Shown: positions 16,994 to 25,814 of the stretch, in pieces | Numbering within the stretch: the stretch's first letter is position 1 | How the letters are laid out: the number at the start of each line of letters is the position of its first letter | The notes under the pieces: model-generated | What the model was told of the DNA's origin: nothing | Database searches by the model: none | Seen by the model: only the letters and a program-made list of their open reading frames with translations | Origin: Clostridiales bacterium | Lineage (GTDB): Bacteria; Bacillota; Clostridia; Lachnospirales; WQUN01 | Direction of reading: 5' to 3' | DNA: 64,000 nucleotides | NCBI GenBank assembly: GCA_031270945.1 | Contig: JAISWZ010000132.1 | Location: 1 to 64,000 of the forward strand | Made by a program: the position numbers and the translations under genes

Positions 16994-17560
16994 AATACGC
17001 TCCATTCTTTCTCGATACACGCAATTTATCCAGCCCGGTCTTTGAAGCCAGTCGGGCCTCGCCGCTAACTTGAAAATCTCAAAAACAATCTAACATTAGT
17101 ATGTACGGCCTTTAAAACAGTAGGCCCAATCCTTAAGGGCAAATCGGCTTGCATTGCGGCGCTTCGTCGAGTGCCAGCGTACGCCTCCAACCTTATGATA
17201 GCAACCTATCCATAGCGTGTCAATACTTATAGCGAATATTCCGTTCAAGCGCGACCTGGTTGGGCGCGACAAACCCTTTTAAAGCCTCGCATGCCTTTTC
17301 CAGCGCGAATTTGGCTATATGCACTTAAAGCATATCCCAAAAGTGTTTATAGGGCTCGGATAATCCGCGTTGAAGCCTTCGCAGGATTTTTCCAAGCCCT
17401 TTTTGTGGTTTTGGGATATGCGCTTAATGTGCGTACTCAAAATCTTACATCGACGCCCTTAGGGTGGCGAATTGGTAGTGACTGGCGAAGATGAATAGCT
17501 ATTCGCCATCACAAGAGAAAACTGACACTTCGCATAATTAAGAGAATTTTTGGATATGCT
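16994..17560. other. Intergenic region with two MITE-type pieces
   Basis: No gene. Holds the full element at 17325-17426 and a one-ended remnant at 17540-17566 (GAGAATTTTTGGATATGCTC). Confidence 0.6.
17325..17426. repeat. MITE-like palindromic element
   Basis: Ends TTAAAGCATATCCCAAAA and TTTTGGGATATGCGCTTAA; core has the GAAGCCTTCGCAGGATTTTTCC stem half. Confidence 0.8.
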
Positions 17561-17566
17561 CTAAAG
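17540..17566. repeat. Remnant of a MITE-like end
   Basis: GAATTTTTGGATATGCTCTAA matches one terminal repeat only; it touches the stop of the gene at 17561. Confidence 0.5.
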
Positions 17567-18118
17567 ATTTCCGAAAATCATTATAAGCAGCATCCAAGCG
17601 ATTACAATTGAAATTCCTCCAAATATAACCGCTAACGTTATGTCCTTAACATATTTGCCAAATTGTAAATTCATCCAAAATATAGCAATTGACAACGCGG
17701 CCATATAACAAATACATACTGTGTTCTCCACATTAAATGGGCTTTGCGTGTTAGGGGCCAAGAAAACTATAATGTCCATCCAGACAGCCGCAGCTAAAAA
17801 AGGGATGCCCAAAAGTATTGCGCCAGCGGTCCAGACAGACTTGGATATTTGTTTCTTGCTTTCCGCAAGAGAGAGGTTGGTTTGATTCCTGTGCATGTAT
17901 CTAGATATGCAGATCGCTAAAATTATGGCAGTAACTTCATTTATACACCCCAGCTTAAAATAATATTCAAACACGTTAATTGTAGATGCTTGAAGAGGCG
18001 TAAGAATCTCTGGGAGAATTAGAACCATAAAAACAAATACAAAATTGTACGCAGTAACGTTCCAACAATTGATAATAATTTCTTTTGTCAGTTTAGTTGA
18101 GATGCTGTCCGAATTCAT
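17561..18118 (-). CDS. Small polytopic membrane protein
   Basis: About 185 residues with roughly five hydrophobic segments (starting VTAYNFVFVFMVLILPEIL, then INEVTAIILAICIS, ILLGIPFLAAAVWMDIIVFL, VCICYMAALSIAIFWMNL and the C-terminal VIFGGISIVIAWMLLIMIF). Family not recognised. Start ATG 18118 follows a GGGGG site; a TTG at 18145 has none. A MITE-like element lies just upstream. A plain membrane protein of unknown role. Confidence 0.6.
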   Translation of the reverse strand: MNSDSISTKLTKEIIINCWNVTAYNFVFVFMVLILPEILTPLQASTINVFEYYFKLGCINEVTAIILAICISRYMHRNQTNLSLAESKKQISKSVWTAGAILLGIPFLAAAVWMDIIVFLAPNTQSPFNVENTVCICYMAALSIAIFWMNLQFGKYVKDITLAVIFGGISIVIAWMLLIMIFGNL

Positions 18119-18218
18119 TTTAGCCCCCGATATGCTTGTTCTCAAATTCAGTTCTTGCCCGTATTGGACTGTGCACCGATTTGGTGATAAGGTCGTATAT
18201 GCTGATTATCATTCACAT

Positions 18219-18321
18219 AAGAGCATATCTCAAAACATCCTAAATGGTGCCGTAAAAGTCCTGAGAAGGCTTCAACTCGGACTTTTTCCAAGCCCTAAGA
18301 TTAATTTTGGGATACGCTCTG
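18219..18321. repeat. MITE-like palindromic element
   Basis: Ends ATAAGAGCATATCTCAAAA and TTAATTTTGGGATACGCTCT; core GTAAAAGTCCTGAGAAGGCTT with its inverted partner. Confidence 0.75.
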
Positions 18322-18350
18322 GCGTAAATATCAACTCTTTGCATCTGTAT

Positions 18351-18797
18351 TCAACCCAACCAGTCATGACGGATATAAAACCAATGCGAATCTATTCGTT
18401 CTACTCCATGTACTTCCGCCGAATTTGAGGCAATTAACTTCAACAAATCTTCGCCTCCGTTGCTTGCATAAAAGTAGCTGCGTTGCGTTGTTATGAAAAA
18501 CCTTGGCGCGAAGAACAATACAGCATATATATCGGCTTCCAGATCCATCGCAAGAAAGATTTTAGATCTCTCCCGGTTCACGTTTCCTGAAGAATCAAAT
18601 TTTTGAAATATCAATGTACCATCATCATAATATGACTCTATCGGCTTTTCTTGCTTCACTAATTTATCTACCATCTTTTCCATATCACTTCTATGCAACG
18701 CAAAATATATTGGGCCAGGCGTTGTTGCTTGTACATAAAATAAAATAGCTGCAAATGCCAAAACTAATGCTAACTTTTTTACTTGATCAGTTTTCAT
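18351..18797 (-). CDS. Membrane-anchored hypothetical protein
   Basis: About 148 residues. One N-terminal hydrophobic segment (LALVLAFAAILFYVQ) is followed by a soluble domain, presumably outside the cell. Family not recognised. I start at ATG 18797, which has GAAGGTG upstream; the longer frame begins in unlikely Arg/Lys-rich sequence. The two small genes 17561 and 18351 are on the same strand but separated by a MITE, so they need not be an operon. Confidence 0.55.
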   Translation of the reverse strand: MKTDQVKKLALVLAFAAILFYVQATTPGPIYFALHRSDMEKMVDKLVKQEKPIESYYDDGTLIFQKFDSSGNVNRERSKIFLAMDLEADIYAVLFFAPRFFITTQRSYFYASNGGEDLLKLIASNSAEVHGVERIDSHWFYIRHDWLG

Positions 18798-19234
18798 GCC
18801 TATACACCTTCTTTTGAATTTAGTCAACCGCATTGCGCCAATCCCGCTAGCAAAGGCGCTCGCAATATTTTTTAATTTGTCGCTTCTAAGTTATATCGTC
18901 GGTATTTGCGCTAACCTTCATTAAACATTATAGTTTTACTCAAATATAGTTTTGCTCCAATTCAGCGTCATGGCCGTTTACATTTGACAGTCAAGCTCTG
19001 GCTTGATTACGACTGATAAACGCGAGCATGTGGCTTATCAACCCAGATTTTCGCCAGAGATTCCGAAATCCATATGTTTATTGGCGAATAGGTCGAGTAG
19101 CATAGCGCAAAAAATGTTTCGCAAATCCAGAGCGCTCGGTTTAAATCTATGAACGTGTAAACAAACTATGCTTTTATCGAGCTATCGTATGGTGACTGTA
19201 TAGGCGTTCCACCCTCGCCAAATCCTCTTAAAAC
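18798..19234. other. Intergenic region, nothing recognised
   Basis: No gene, repeat or clear promoter; AT-rich. Confidence 0.5.
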
Positions 19235-19263
19235 CAAAAAAGCCCACCGCAATCGCGACGGGC
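19235..19263 (-). terminator. Terminator of the acylation operon
   Basis: Minus strand GCCCGTCGC / GCGGTGGGC (9 bp, two G-T pairs), 4-base loop, then six T. It lies 12 bases past the last gene of the operon. Confidence 0.85.
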
Positions 19264-19274
19264 AGGAAAGGCTA

Positions 19275-19730
19275 TTATTTGAAACTATCATACACTTCCT
19301 CGATCTCTTCCACTTTCTCTGAGACAATCAGCGATACTGTCAATCCATCTCGCCTGACGAGCCCCTTCTTGATTACGGGCAGGTACTCGGTCAAGTAGTT
19401 TTCAGCTGACTTTTCCTTGTAGGCAAGGCGCTTATCAAGCTTTTCCTTAATGGCGCCAGCGGTTTGGCTGTCTTTGGCTTTTATTATCACAATCTCGTCA
19501 GGCGCCAACCCTGCAGATAGGATGTAGTGCACAGCGCTAGAATACTCAGCTTCTTCAACCCCTGTGGACTCATTCAAGTACTCGCCCGACACCTCGTCCA
19601 TCTCAGGCAGCTCCACCTTTGCTTTGACGCTTTCAAAGAGCTCAGCGGGCTCTGGAAGATTAAGCTCCTTTGAGGCGCATGAAGGCAATAAAAGCATTGC
19701 TGCCAGAATGGCAAGCCAGAAGGCTTTCAT
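19275..19730 (-). CDS. DUF4358 lipoprotein
   Basis: About 151 residues. Lipoprotein signal peptide with lipobox LPSC, then a DUF4358-like domain (DEIVIIKAKDSQTAGAIKEKLDKRL). DUF4358 proteins are often encoded beside SGNH, DHHW and MBOAT genes, as here. I start at ATG 19730, nine bases after GAGG; the ATG at 19739 touches that site. Last gene of the four-gene operon, six bases after the SGNH stop. Likely an extracellular accessory of surface-polymer modification; exact role unknown. Confidence 0.78.
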   Translation of the reverse strand: MKAFWLAILAAMLLLPSCASKELNLPEPAELFESVKAKVELPEMDEVSGEYLNESTGVEEAEYSSAVHYILSAGLAPDEIVIIKAKDSQTAGAIKEKLDKRLAYKEKSAENYLTEYLPVIKKGLVRRDGLTVSLIVSEKVEEIEEVYDSFK

Positions 19731-19735
19731 TTGGA

Positions 19736-20656
19736 TCATCCTCTACTTGCGTAATCGTATAGCATGTCAACAACAATTTTTGCCCCTGCGTCATTTAGGT
19801 GAACGAAGTCATCGCGGCTATACTCTGCTGGCAACGCTCCGCTTTCATCCATTAGGACGCTGTGTATATCGATATAGCCTATCCCCTCTGACTGGCACAT
19901 GGCGGCAAGCCCGTCGACAAAGCTAGAAATCAGCTCATTGTCAAACCCGTTGTTCAGCACATAGGGCGGAAGCCAATTAGAGACTGTTTTCGGGGTGCTG
20001 GCCAGCACTATTATCTCTGCGCCTTGAGAAGCTTCCCTTATCATAGCTATCATCCGCATGTACCTGTCAATGACGTCAGGGACAGACGGTTTCAGATCTG
20101 CGCTTAGATCGTTTAGCCCAAAGAGGAGAATGAACCGCTCCGCTCCCATTCCAGACACAATGTCAGAAAGAGGCGCCTCAACGCCCTTGTAGCTAAACAT
20201 CAAGCCTCTATCCCAGTCTCCAACCACGTCCGCTATGGCCAAGCCGTTTGTTGTTGTAACAAACCTGGCTTCGCCTAACATGGCTTCTTCTTTTCGGCTT
20301 CTGGCAACATACTGGCGTATCCCTTCCATAACTGAGTCGCCAATGAAAACGGCAGAGTCAAAGTAGGCGTCGTTTTTGGGGTTTTCAGGCTCAGGTGAAT
20401 TGGTTTCCAGCTCAGGAGGATCAGTTTCTGGCTCAGGATAATCGGTTTCTGGCGCAACATCAGGAGAAGGCTCTTCAGACGGCTCATCTGTTGCTGGAGC
20501 GACGGTCGGCTCTTCTGTGAGAGTTGGAACAGGGCTTGGAGAAGGCGTTGCCTCAGGGCTGGGTGCAGCAATCTGCTCAAGAGAATTGGGTTCCAATGCC
20601 TGGCAAGACGGAAGCAATACCAGGAGCAGCAGCAGCGCGACTATGGTTCTCGCCAT
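19736..20656 (-). CDS. SGNH/GDSL-family lipoprotein hydrolase
   Basis: 306 residues. Lipobox LPSC (Cys18), then a Pro/Glu/Thr/Ser-rich linker (about 30-95), then an SGNH domain: block I FIGDSV with Ser108, block III FGLND and block V DDFVHLN with the catalytic Asp-His. Such enzymes transfer or remove acyl groups on sugars. In this operon it would finish or trim O-acetyl groups handed over by the MBOAT protein. RBS GGAGTG six bases before ATG. Seven bases separate it from the DHHW gene. Confidence 0.85.
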   Translation of the reverse strand: MARTIVALLLLLVLLPSCQALEPNSLEQIAAPSPEATPSPSPVPTLTEEPTVAPATDEPSEEPSPDVAPETDYPEPETDPPELETNSPEPENPKNDAYFDSAVFIGDSVMEGIRQYVARSRKEEAMLGEARFVTTTNGLAIADVVGDWDRGLMFSYKGVEAPLSDIVSGMGAERFILLFGLNDLSADLKPSVPDVIDRYMRMIAMIREASQGAEIIVLASTPKTVSNWLPPYVLNNGFDNELISSFVDGLAAMCQSEGIGYIDIHSVLMDESGALPAEYSRDDFVHLNDAGAKIVVDMLYDYASRG

Positions 20657-20662
20657 TATTTA

Positions 20663-21742
20663 TCACTCCCAGTCCGCAAAACTGTTTAAGAACAAGCTTC
20701 CATAAAGAAACAAAACGTCCGAGCCCGGCTTGAAATCCACAAGCTGAGCTAGCGCATTGGCGCTTAGGTATCTGAGGTCGATGCATACTAAATTCTTGTA
20801 GCTCTGGGCTAAAAGAGGCGCCAGGCTAGACGAGAAGCTGTCACGGAAAAGGTAGAGCGTCCTGTCTTCCAAAGCGTTTGGGTTCTCTATCTGGATTGCC
20901 GGACAGGGGCCTCTCAGGAAGAAGTTGTAGGGATCAACGCTTTCAAATCCCTCTTTGCTGTAGATCTCGCCTTCTTCCCAGCTTCCTGCCTCACTGTAAT
21001 ACAAGGCTGTAGCGCCAGTGATCTCAATGTAGTCCATGGAATCCACGAGAGCTGTAGGCAACGCGAGCTGCCCTTTATACACTCCGTTAAAGCTTCCAAA
21101 GGTTTTAAATGAATCCAACGGCTTTACTGAAAAGGACATGGCTTGTCCCAGAGATTCAACCACTCTGCCAAGCGCTGGCTGCGACCAATGCAGATCTGTC
21201 TTGTAATAGCTGTCTGCAGACAGCGATCCTGACAGGTCAATGGGCATGGCATTTGGGAGAGCGCCTTCAAAAAAGCTTGAAGCCTCATCCATGTCAAAAC
21301 CGGGATAAAAGGTCGAAGCGTATGCCGACTTGTCTGGCACGAAAGCCATGTATATGTTGCAGTCTCCAACAACGCCAACCGCTTCCTCCATTTTTCTCGC
21401 GACCAAGCGAAGGCTGGCGGCATTGATCTTTTCAAACTTTCCGATCCCTGTTGCGCTGTCTACATAGATCCCATCCTTGTCTGACATCCTGAACGCGCCA
21501 AGGGCCACTCCTGCGCGAACCGCTCGAAATCCATCGCGGAATGGGAAAGAGTCAGCGGCATAGCCTTCGAATTCGTCCATGAATTCACCGCTCGCAAGGG
21601 ATTCCAGCGACATGTCCGGAAGGCTGTTGAGGGGTCGCCTCTCAGCGAATGAGAATTCCTGCTGGGGCAGGATCAGCTTCAGAAGAAAGAAGCCTCCCAG
21701 GACAAGAACGAATGCCGCTAGCGTCAAACGGTTTGCATTCAT
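20663..21742 (-). CDS. DHHW-family protein (AlgX/AlgJ-like acetylation partner)
   Basis: 359 residues. One N-terminal signal anchor (LAAFVLVLGGFFLLKLIL), then an extracellular domain with FPFRD, the Asp-X-His-Trp motif in YYKTDLHWS and a late block YLFRDSFSSSLAPLLAQSY with the family's Ser. Such proteins act with an MBOAT transferase to acetylate exopolysaccharide or cell-wall polymer. AGGAGGAG precedes the ATG. It stands between the MBOAT and SGNH genes with short gaps. Confidence 0.85.
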   Translation of the reverse strand: MNANRLTLAAFVLVLGGFFLLKLILPQQEFSFAERRPLNSLPDMSLESLASGEFMDEFEGYAADSFPFRDGFRAVRAGVALGAFRMSDKDGIYVDSATGIGKFEKINAASLRLVARKMEEAVGVVGDCNIYMAFVPDKSAYASTFYPGFDMDEASSFFEGALPNAMPIDLSGSLSADSYYKTDLHWSQPALGRVVESLGQAMSFSVKPLDSFKTFGSFNGVYKGQLALPTALVDSMDYIEITGATALYYSEAGSWEEGEIYSKEGFESVDPYNFFLRGPCPAIQIENPNALEDRTLYLFRDSFSSSLAPLLAQSYKNLVCIDLRYLSANALAQLVDFKPGSDVLFLYGSLFLNSFADWE

Positions 21743-21767
21743 GGACTCCTCCTGTTAAAAAAGCCTG

Positions 21768-23174
21768 TCAAAACCTGAAGTATATGAATGGGTTAAAGCT
21801 TCCATCAACCAGAAACGCAGTGGATGCCAGCAAAAGTATAGCTGTTGCCAATGGCTGCAGAAAAAGGCTTGCGCTCTTTGACTCCAGCTTTGAAGCCAGG
21901 AGCTTGACAGCCGGGGTGGCGCCAACAATGCCCAAGATCAGCGGTACAGCATAACTTTTCAAGTAATAGAGCGGCTCATTTCCAGCAAGCCCGGCAGAGC
22001 CAAATCCAAGCATCCTTGAAATGACACCGCCTGCGGATGATAGAGTTTGAGCGTCAAACAAGGCCCAGCTTAAGCAGACAACAAGCATGACATAAGCGTG
22101 GCGAGCAATTGGCCAGCACTTGTCTAGAAGCTTTCCTATCAAATGCTTTTCAAGTATCAGCACAATCCCAAAAAAGCCTCCCCAAAGGACAAAGTTCCAG
22201 TTGGCGCCATGCCAAAGCCCAGTGAGAAGCCATACAGTGAGGATGTTAGCGATCCTTCGCGCTGGGCTCACACGGCTGCCGCCCATTGGAATGTAGACGT
22301 AATCCCTGAACCAGCTAGAAAGCGATATGTGCCATCTTCTCCAGTATTCAGTAACGCTTTTCGCAACATACGGATAGTTGAAGTTTTCCATGTACCTGAA
22401 TCCAAGCATTCGGCCTATCCCTATCGCCATGTCGGAGTATCCGGAAAAGTCAAAGTATATGTGAAGAGCGTAGGCAACAGCGTACAGCCATGCTCCTAGC
22501 AGACTGTTGTCATTGCTTGCCTTCAATATCCCTGCCAGCTCGCCCAAAGTGTTTGACATCAGAACCTTTTTGCCTATTCCAATGGAGAAGCGCCTTGCGC
22601 CGACGGCGAAATCACCAACCGTATGCTTGCGGGAGGCAAGCTCCGAAGCGACATCGGCATACCTCACAATCGGCCCCGCTATCAGCTGGGGGAACAAGGC
22701 AACATAGGCCGCAAAGTCCAGAATGTTGCGTTCTGGCTCTACATCTCCCCTGTACAAGTCAATGGAGTAACTTAGGAGCTGGAAGGTGTAAAAGCTTATC
22801 CCTATTGGCAACGTTAGGGCTGGAGCAGAAAAGTCCGTTCCGGCCAGCGAGTTGACGCTTGAAAGAATAAATCCTGAATACTTGAAAAGAGCCAGAGGCC
22901 CAATGCTTATGACAGCTGACAGAACCAAAAGCGGCTTTTGCCATGCAGAGCCCCGAAGCCTGTCCATCTGAAGGCCAAGCCACCACATCGCAGCAGTTTC
23001 AACAGCCATAAGAAATATGTTCATTGGCTCTCCCCAGGCATAGAAAGCCAAGCTTGCGATCAATAGCGCGATGTTCCTGAAGCGAGGGGATCCGTTCGGC
23101 ATCGGAATCAAAAAGTACGCTGCCAATGTGGCTGGCAAAAAGTAGTACAAGAAAGTGATGCTTGAGAAAAGCAA
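21768..23174 (-). CDS. MBOAT-family O-acyltransferase (AlgI/DltB-like)
   Basis: Membrane transferase that passes acyl groups across the membrane to an extracellular polymer. About 468 residues with many membrane segments. Family blocks: LLFSSITFLYYFLP at the start, PIGISFYTFQLLSYSID, FPQLIAGPIVRY, FDFSGYSDMAIGIGRMLGF, NFNYPY..KSVTEYWRRWHISLS and LTGLWHGANWNFVLWG with the catalytic His. I start at TTG 23174, five bases after GAGGTG and at the conserved LLFSS; the longer frame adds 13 unlikely residues. First gene of the operon. The acceptor polymer is not known. Confidence 0.92.
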   Translation of the reverse strand: MLFSSITFLYYFLPATLAAYFLIPMPNGSPRFRNIALLIASLAFYAWGEPMNIFLMAVETAAMWWLGLQMDRLRGSAWQKPLLVLSAVISIGPLALFKYSGFILSSVNSLAGTDFSAPALTLPIGISFYTFQLLSYSIDLYRGDVEPERNILDFAAYVALFPQLIAGPIVRYADVASELASRKHTVGDFAVGARRFSIGIGKKVLMSNTLGELAGILKASNDNSLLGAWLYAVAYALHIYFDFSGYSDMAIGIGRMLGFRYMENFNYPYVAKSVTEYWRRWHISLSSWFRDYVYIPMGGSRVSPARRIANILTVWLLTGLWHGANWNFVLWGGFFGIVLILEKHLIGKLLDKCWPIARHAYVMLVVCLSWALFDAQTLSSAGGVISRMLGFGSAGLAGNEPLYYLKSYAVPLILGIVGATPAVKLLASKLESKSASLFLQPLATAILLLASTAFLVDGSFNPFIYFRF

Positions 23175-23608
23175 TCTTTCACCTCGCTTGTTATTGCTAT
23201 GAAGATATGCCACGAAATGTCGGCATGGCGCATTTCTATCTCCTTATCGCACAATATGGATACGCGAATGTTTCAGCACAGTACTAAGATCACTTCAATC
23301 GCAACACATAAATAGTTAAATTTAATCATTCGTTTAAAATCCTGGATATTCACTTATATCTTGTAGCATCCTGCGCTTAATTATATCTCATAGTTTCTGT
23401 CCATGTCAATATAATGATTCTTCAGCAATAACTACATCAGGGCCATTAAGTGCTTATCTCAAAATTTCGTATTGGTGCTGGAAAATTTCTGATAAACCCT
23501 TTAACGCCGGACACTTTTCCAGTGCCTCGGAATTAATTTTGCTCTAAATCAAGACTTTATATAGTTAAATCATTATGTTAAATGCTTAATACTGTAACTT
23601 TCTTGGCA
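23175..23608. other. Upstream region of the MBOAT operon
   Basis: AT-rich; no gene. Holds a degenerate MITE-like element (23447-23548). No convincing promoter pair. Confidence 0.5.
23447..23548. repeat. Degenerate MITE-like element
   Basis: Left end TTAAGTGCTTATCTCAAAATT; right end only GGAATTAATTTTGCTCTAA, the GGGATAT part being lost. Core still has TGGTGCTGGAAAATTTC and a partial inverted partner. Confidence 0.55.
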
Positions 23609-23645
23609 GATAAAAGTCCCCCAGCTATGCTGGGGGACTTTTATC
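23609..23645 (-). terminator. Strong terminator
   Basis: 17-bp perfect arms GATAAAAGTCCCCCAGC / GCTGGGGGACTTTTATC with a 3-base loop, past the stop of the minus gene at 23666. Confidence 0.9.
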
Positions 23646-23665
23646 TGCTCATGAAACTTTTGAAC

Positions 23666-24478
23666 TCAAACGCCAGTCCAGTCTGTAGAATCTGCCGCAG
23701 AAACTTTCAAGCGCATCCTGCACCATGTTTGACGCGAACTGTTATCGATGCCTTGGTTTACGCCTCCTTGCTTATAAGAGACCTTTGTGCAGCTACTGCC
23801 ATCTAAGCTCAATGCGATGGTGCACCCCAAACCATTCATTATCGCTCTCAAATCATAGAATGTAGGCCCATTAATATAAGAGAAGTTTGGACCAAAACAT
23901 GCGGCCAAAACAATTTTGGAATCTGTAGCACCCCTGTATCCTATTGAGGTTCTTGAAGTGGTACCATCGTGGTTCACTTTTATCGATGGATAATAATTCT
24001 TCAGTGCCGTAGTAAAGGTCGATTCACTGTTTATGCTTGTATTCGAGAGAAGCAAGTTGAATCCGCCAATACCCCAAACCATATTCGTAATCCCCAAGTT
24101 GCTTGTTGGCGTCCAAGAAGGAGTCTTCGTCTTTAAGCCGACACTAGACCCAGTATAATAAAGGAAGTCTAATGCAGAATCATCATCTCCAGCTGTTTCT
24201 CTGTTGTTGTAGCCCTCGAGGTTATTCCCGTTTTTATCAACCATGTTTGAATTATTATACACGTGCAAAGCAGTCATGAATCCTGCTTCATCGAAAAACG
24301 AAGCATTTGTCCCATAAACGCCTTGGCTTCCCCATGTGGTTGCGTTGCTTCCGCTGTCAGTGCTATTAGCAATCTTTGTCGGCTCTACAACAAAATCTGA
24401 CGGGTCACCTACAAAGAACTTGGATGGAAAGGTTTTACCGTTAACCGTTATCGATCTCTGATAAAATTTAACAGACAT
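23666..24478 (-). CDS. Phosphodiester-glycosidase (NAGPA)-like protein
   Basis: 270 residues resembling the NAGPA/DUF2233 phosphodiester glycosidase fold. The block GTNASFFD matches the family's NGGFF-type loop. RTSIGYRG....IVLAACFG followed by FYDLRAIMNGLGCTIALSLDGSSCT matches the usual R.AIG...G.. and L...M..LG...A..LDGG.S motifs. No signal peptide is seen, unlike most members, so its place of action is uncertain. RBS AGAGGTG before ATG. Single gene with its own strong terminator. Its substrate would be a sugar phosphodiester; this is family knowledge only. Confidence 0.6.
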   Translation of the reverse strand: MSVKFYQRSITVNGKTFPSKFFVGDPSDFVVEPTKIANSTDSGSNATTWGSQGVYGTNASFFDEAGFMTALHVYNNSNMVDKNGNNLEGYNNRETAGDDDSALDFLYYTGSSVGLKTKTPSWTPTSNLGITNMVWGIGGFNLLLSNTSINSESTFTTALKNYYPSIKVNHDGTTSRTSIGYRGATDSKIVLAACFGPNFSYINGPTFYDLRAIMNGLGCTIALSLDGSSCTKVSYKQGGVNQGIDNSSRQTWCRMRLKVSAADSTDWTGV

Positions 24479-25593
24479 ATATTCACCTCTTTAACCTTCA
24501 TATTATGCACATATCCTAATCTACTAATATAATTCTAATCTTTTTTGTTCCGTGTCACAGCTTGATATTAATAGTTTTTTCAATATTGCGAATGTGATCA
24601 CTGGTATAAATATCACATTCACCTATTTATCTGAGTAATCTCTGGTTATGCTGTAAAATCATATGATTGCCGTAGTCTTAAATAGAAACTGTTTTCTTTG
24701 AGCTACCCCACCATCCTCATGCTCCTAAAAATATGATATTCCCAAGTACAAAAAATGTGCGCCAAAAACTTGAGGGAAAAAATATTTTCTTTCATATCCT
24801 TGTATTAACTGTGTTATTACTGAATTGCTATTCGGTTAATTTATATGTATTTGTATTGAATCAATGCTCTACCAAATTCGGTATAAGGCGAGTTTATGTA
24901 TTAACACTTAATTTATCCCGAAGGCAAAGTTCTAGACCCTAGAGCATAGAGCATAGAAAATAAAGGGCTTTAATCTTCTCACAGCTATTGACAAATCCTT
25001 ATTTCAGGATATACTAAGTATGTAGACTCGTCTCAGCGCCTGACAGTTTTCTCTTGACTGCTAGAAAAGCGATTTTTGAATATCACACGCCAAGTAACTT
25101 CCAAGGGTAACCAAATGACTATAATTATCATATGCTTACATCTATACGATCATGTTAATAATTCGGGCTATCATGACAAACCTAATTCATATATATTCGA
25201 TGCAACTTTTAAAATGATAAGCTCAGGCTATTAACTTTGAGATTTATAACGTTAATTCATTAATGTTACGTTCCAAATTGGTTTTGAATCTGGATGCAAA
25301 ATTATGAGAGCATTCTTCTAGGTTATCAAGAAGCTGGGTTGCGTGTATAGCGGTTTCTAAAGAAATATTACCTACGCTACAAGGATTCCTCATAAAAGTC
25401 ATGCTGGACTTGACCCTAGCCGCAATCTGGGTGTCAAGCTTTGACGGCCTGATTAAATGGAAGAGCCTAGCTGGAACCGCCTGTCCTTTTGTCCTCTTAT
25501 TTTTGCGAAGCTCGACACTGACGTTTTCGGCAATATCAACCCAACTTATGGATCGTTTCCGCTCCGCTGACTCCCCCAGCGTAGCCGGAGGTT
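24479..25593. other. AT-rich intergenic region, no gene seen
   Basis: 1.1 kb with only short frames (for example 24733-24942) that lack ribosome binding sites and family likeness. No repeat or clear terminator found. Confidence 0.5.
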
Positions 25594-25699
25594 TAGAGCA
25601 TATCCCAAAATTTTATCCGAGGCGCCGGAAAAATCCGGCGTTGAAGCATTCGCCAGGATTTTTCCGGCGCCATTTCGGAATTTTGGGATATGCACTTAA
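25594..25699. repeat. MITE-like element, best-preserved copy
   Basis: Ends TTAGAGCATATCCCAAAATT and AATTTTGGGATATGCACTTAA; inner arms GGCGCCGGAAAAATCC / GGATTTTTCCGGCGCC. The whole unit can fold into one long hairpin with a short loop. Confidence 0.9.
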
Positions 25700-25814
25700 T
25701 GTTTCTAATCATTCCTGTACGGCAAGAGGCTGCAAGCGCATCCCACTTGGCGGTTGCGCAATGAGTCCAACTTAACATTTCAAGCGTCGAATCCACCGAA
25801 AGAAGGTGAACTTA

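Noticed and set aside
24733-24942. 69-codon hydrophobic plus-strand frame
   Set aside because: AT-rich chance frame without ribosome binding site.
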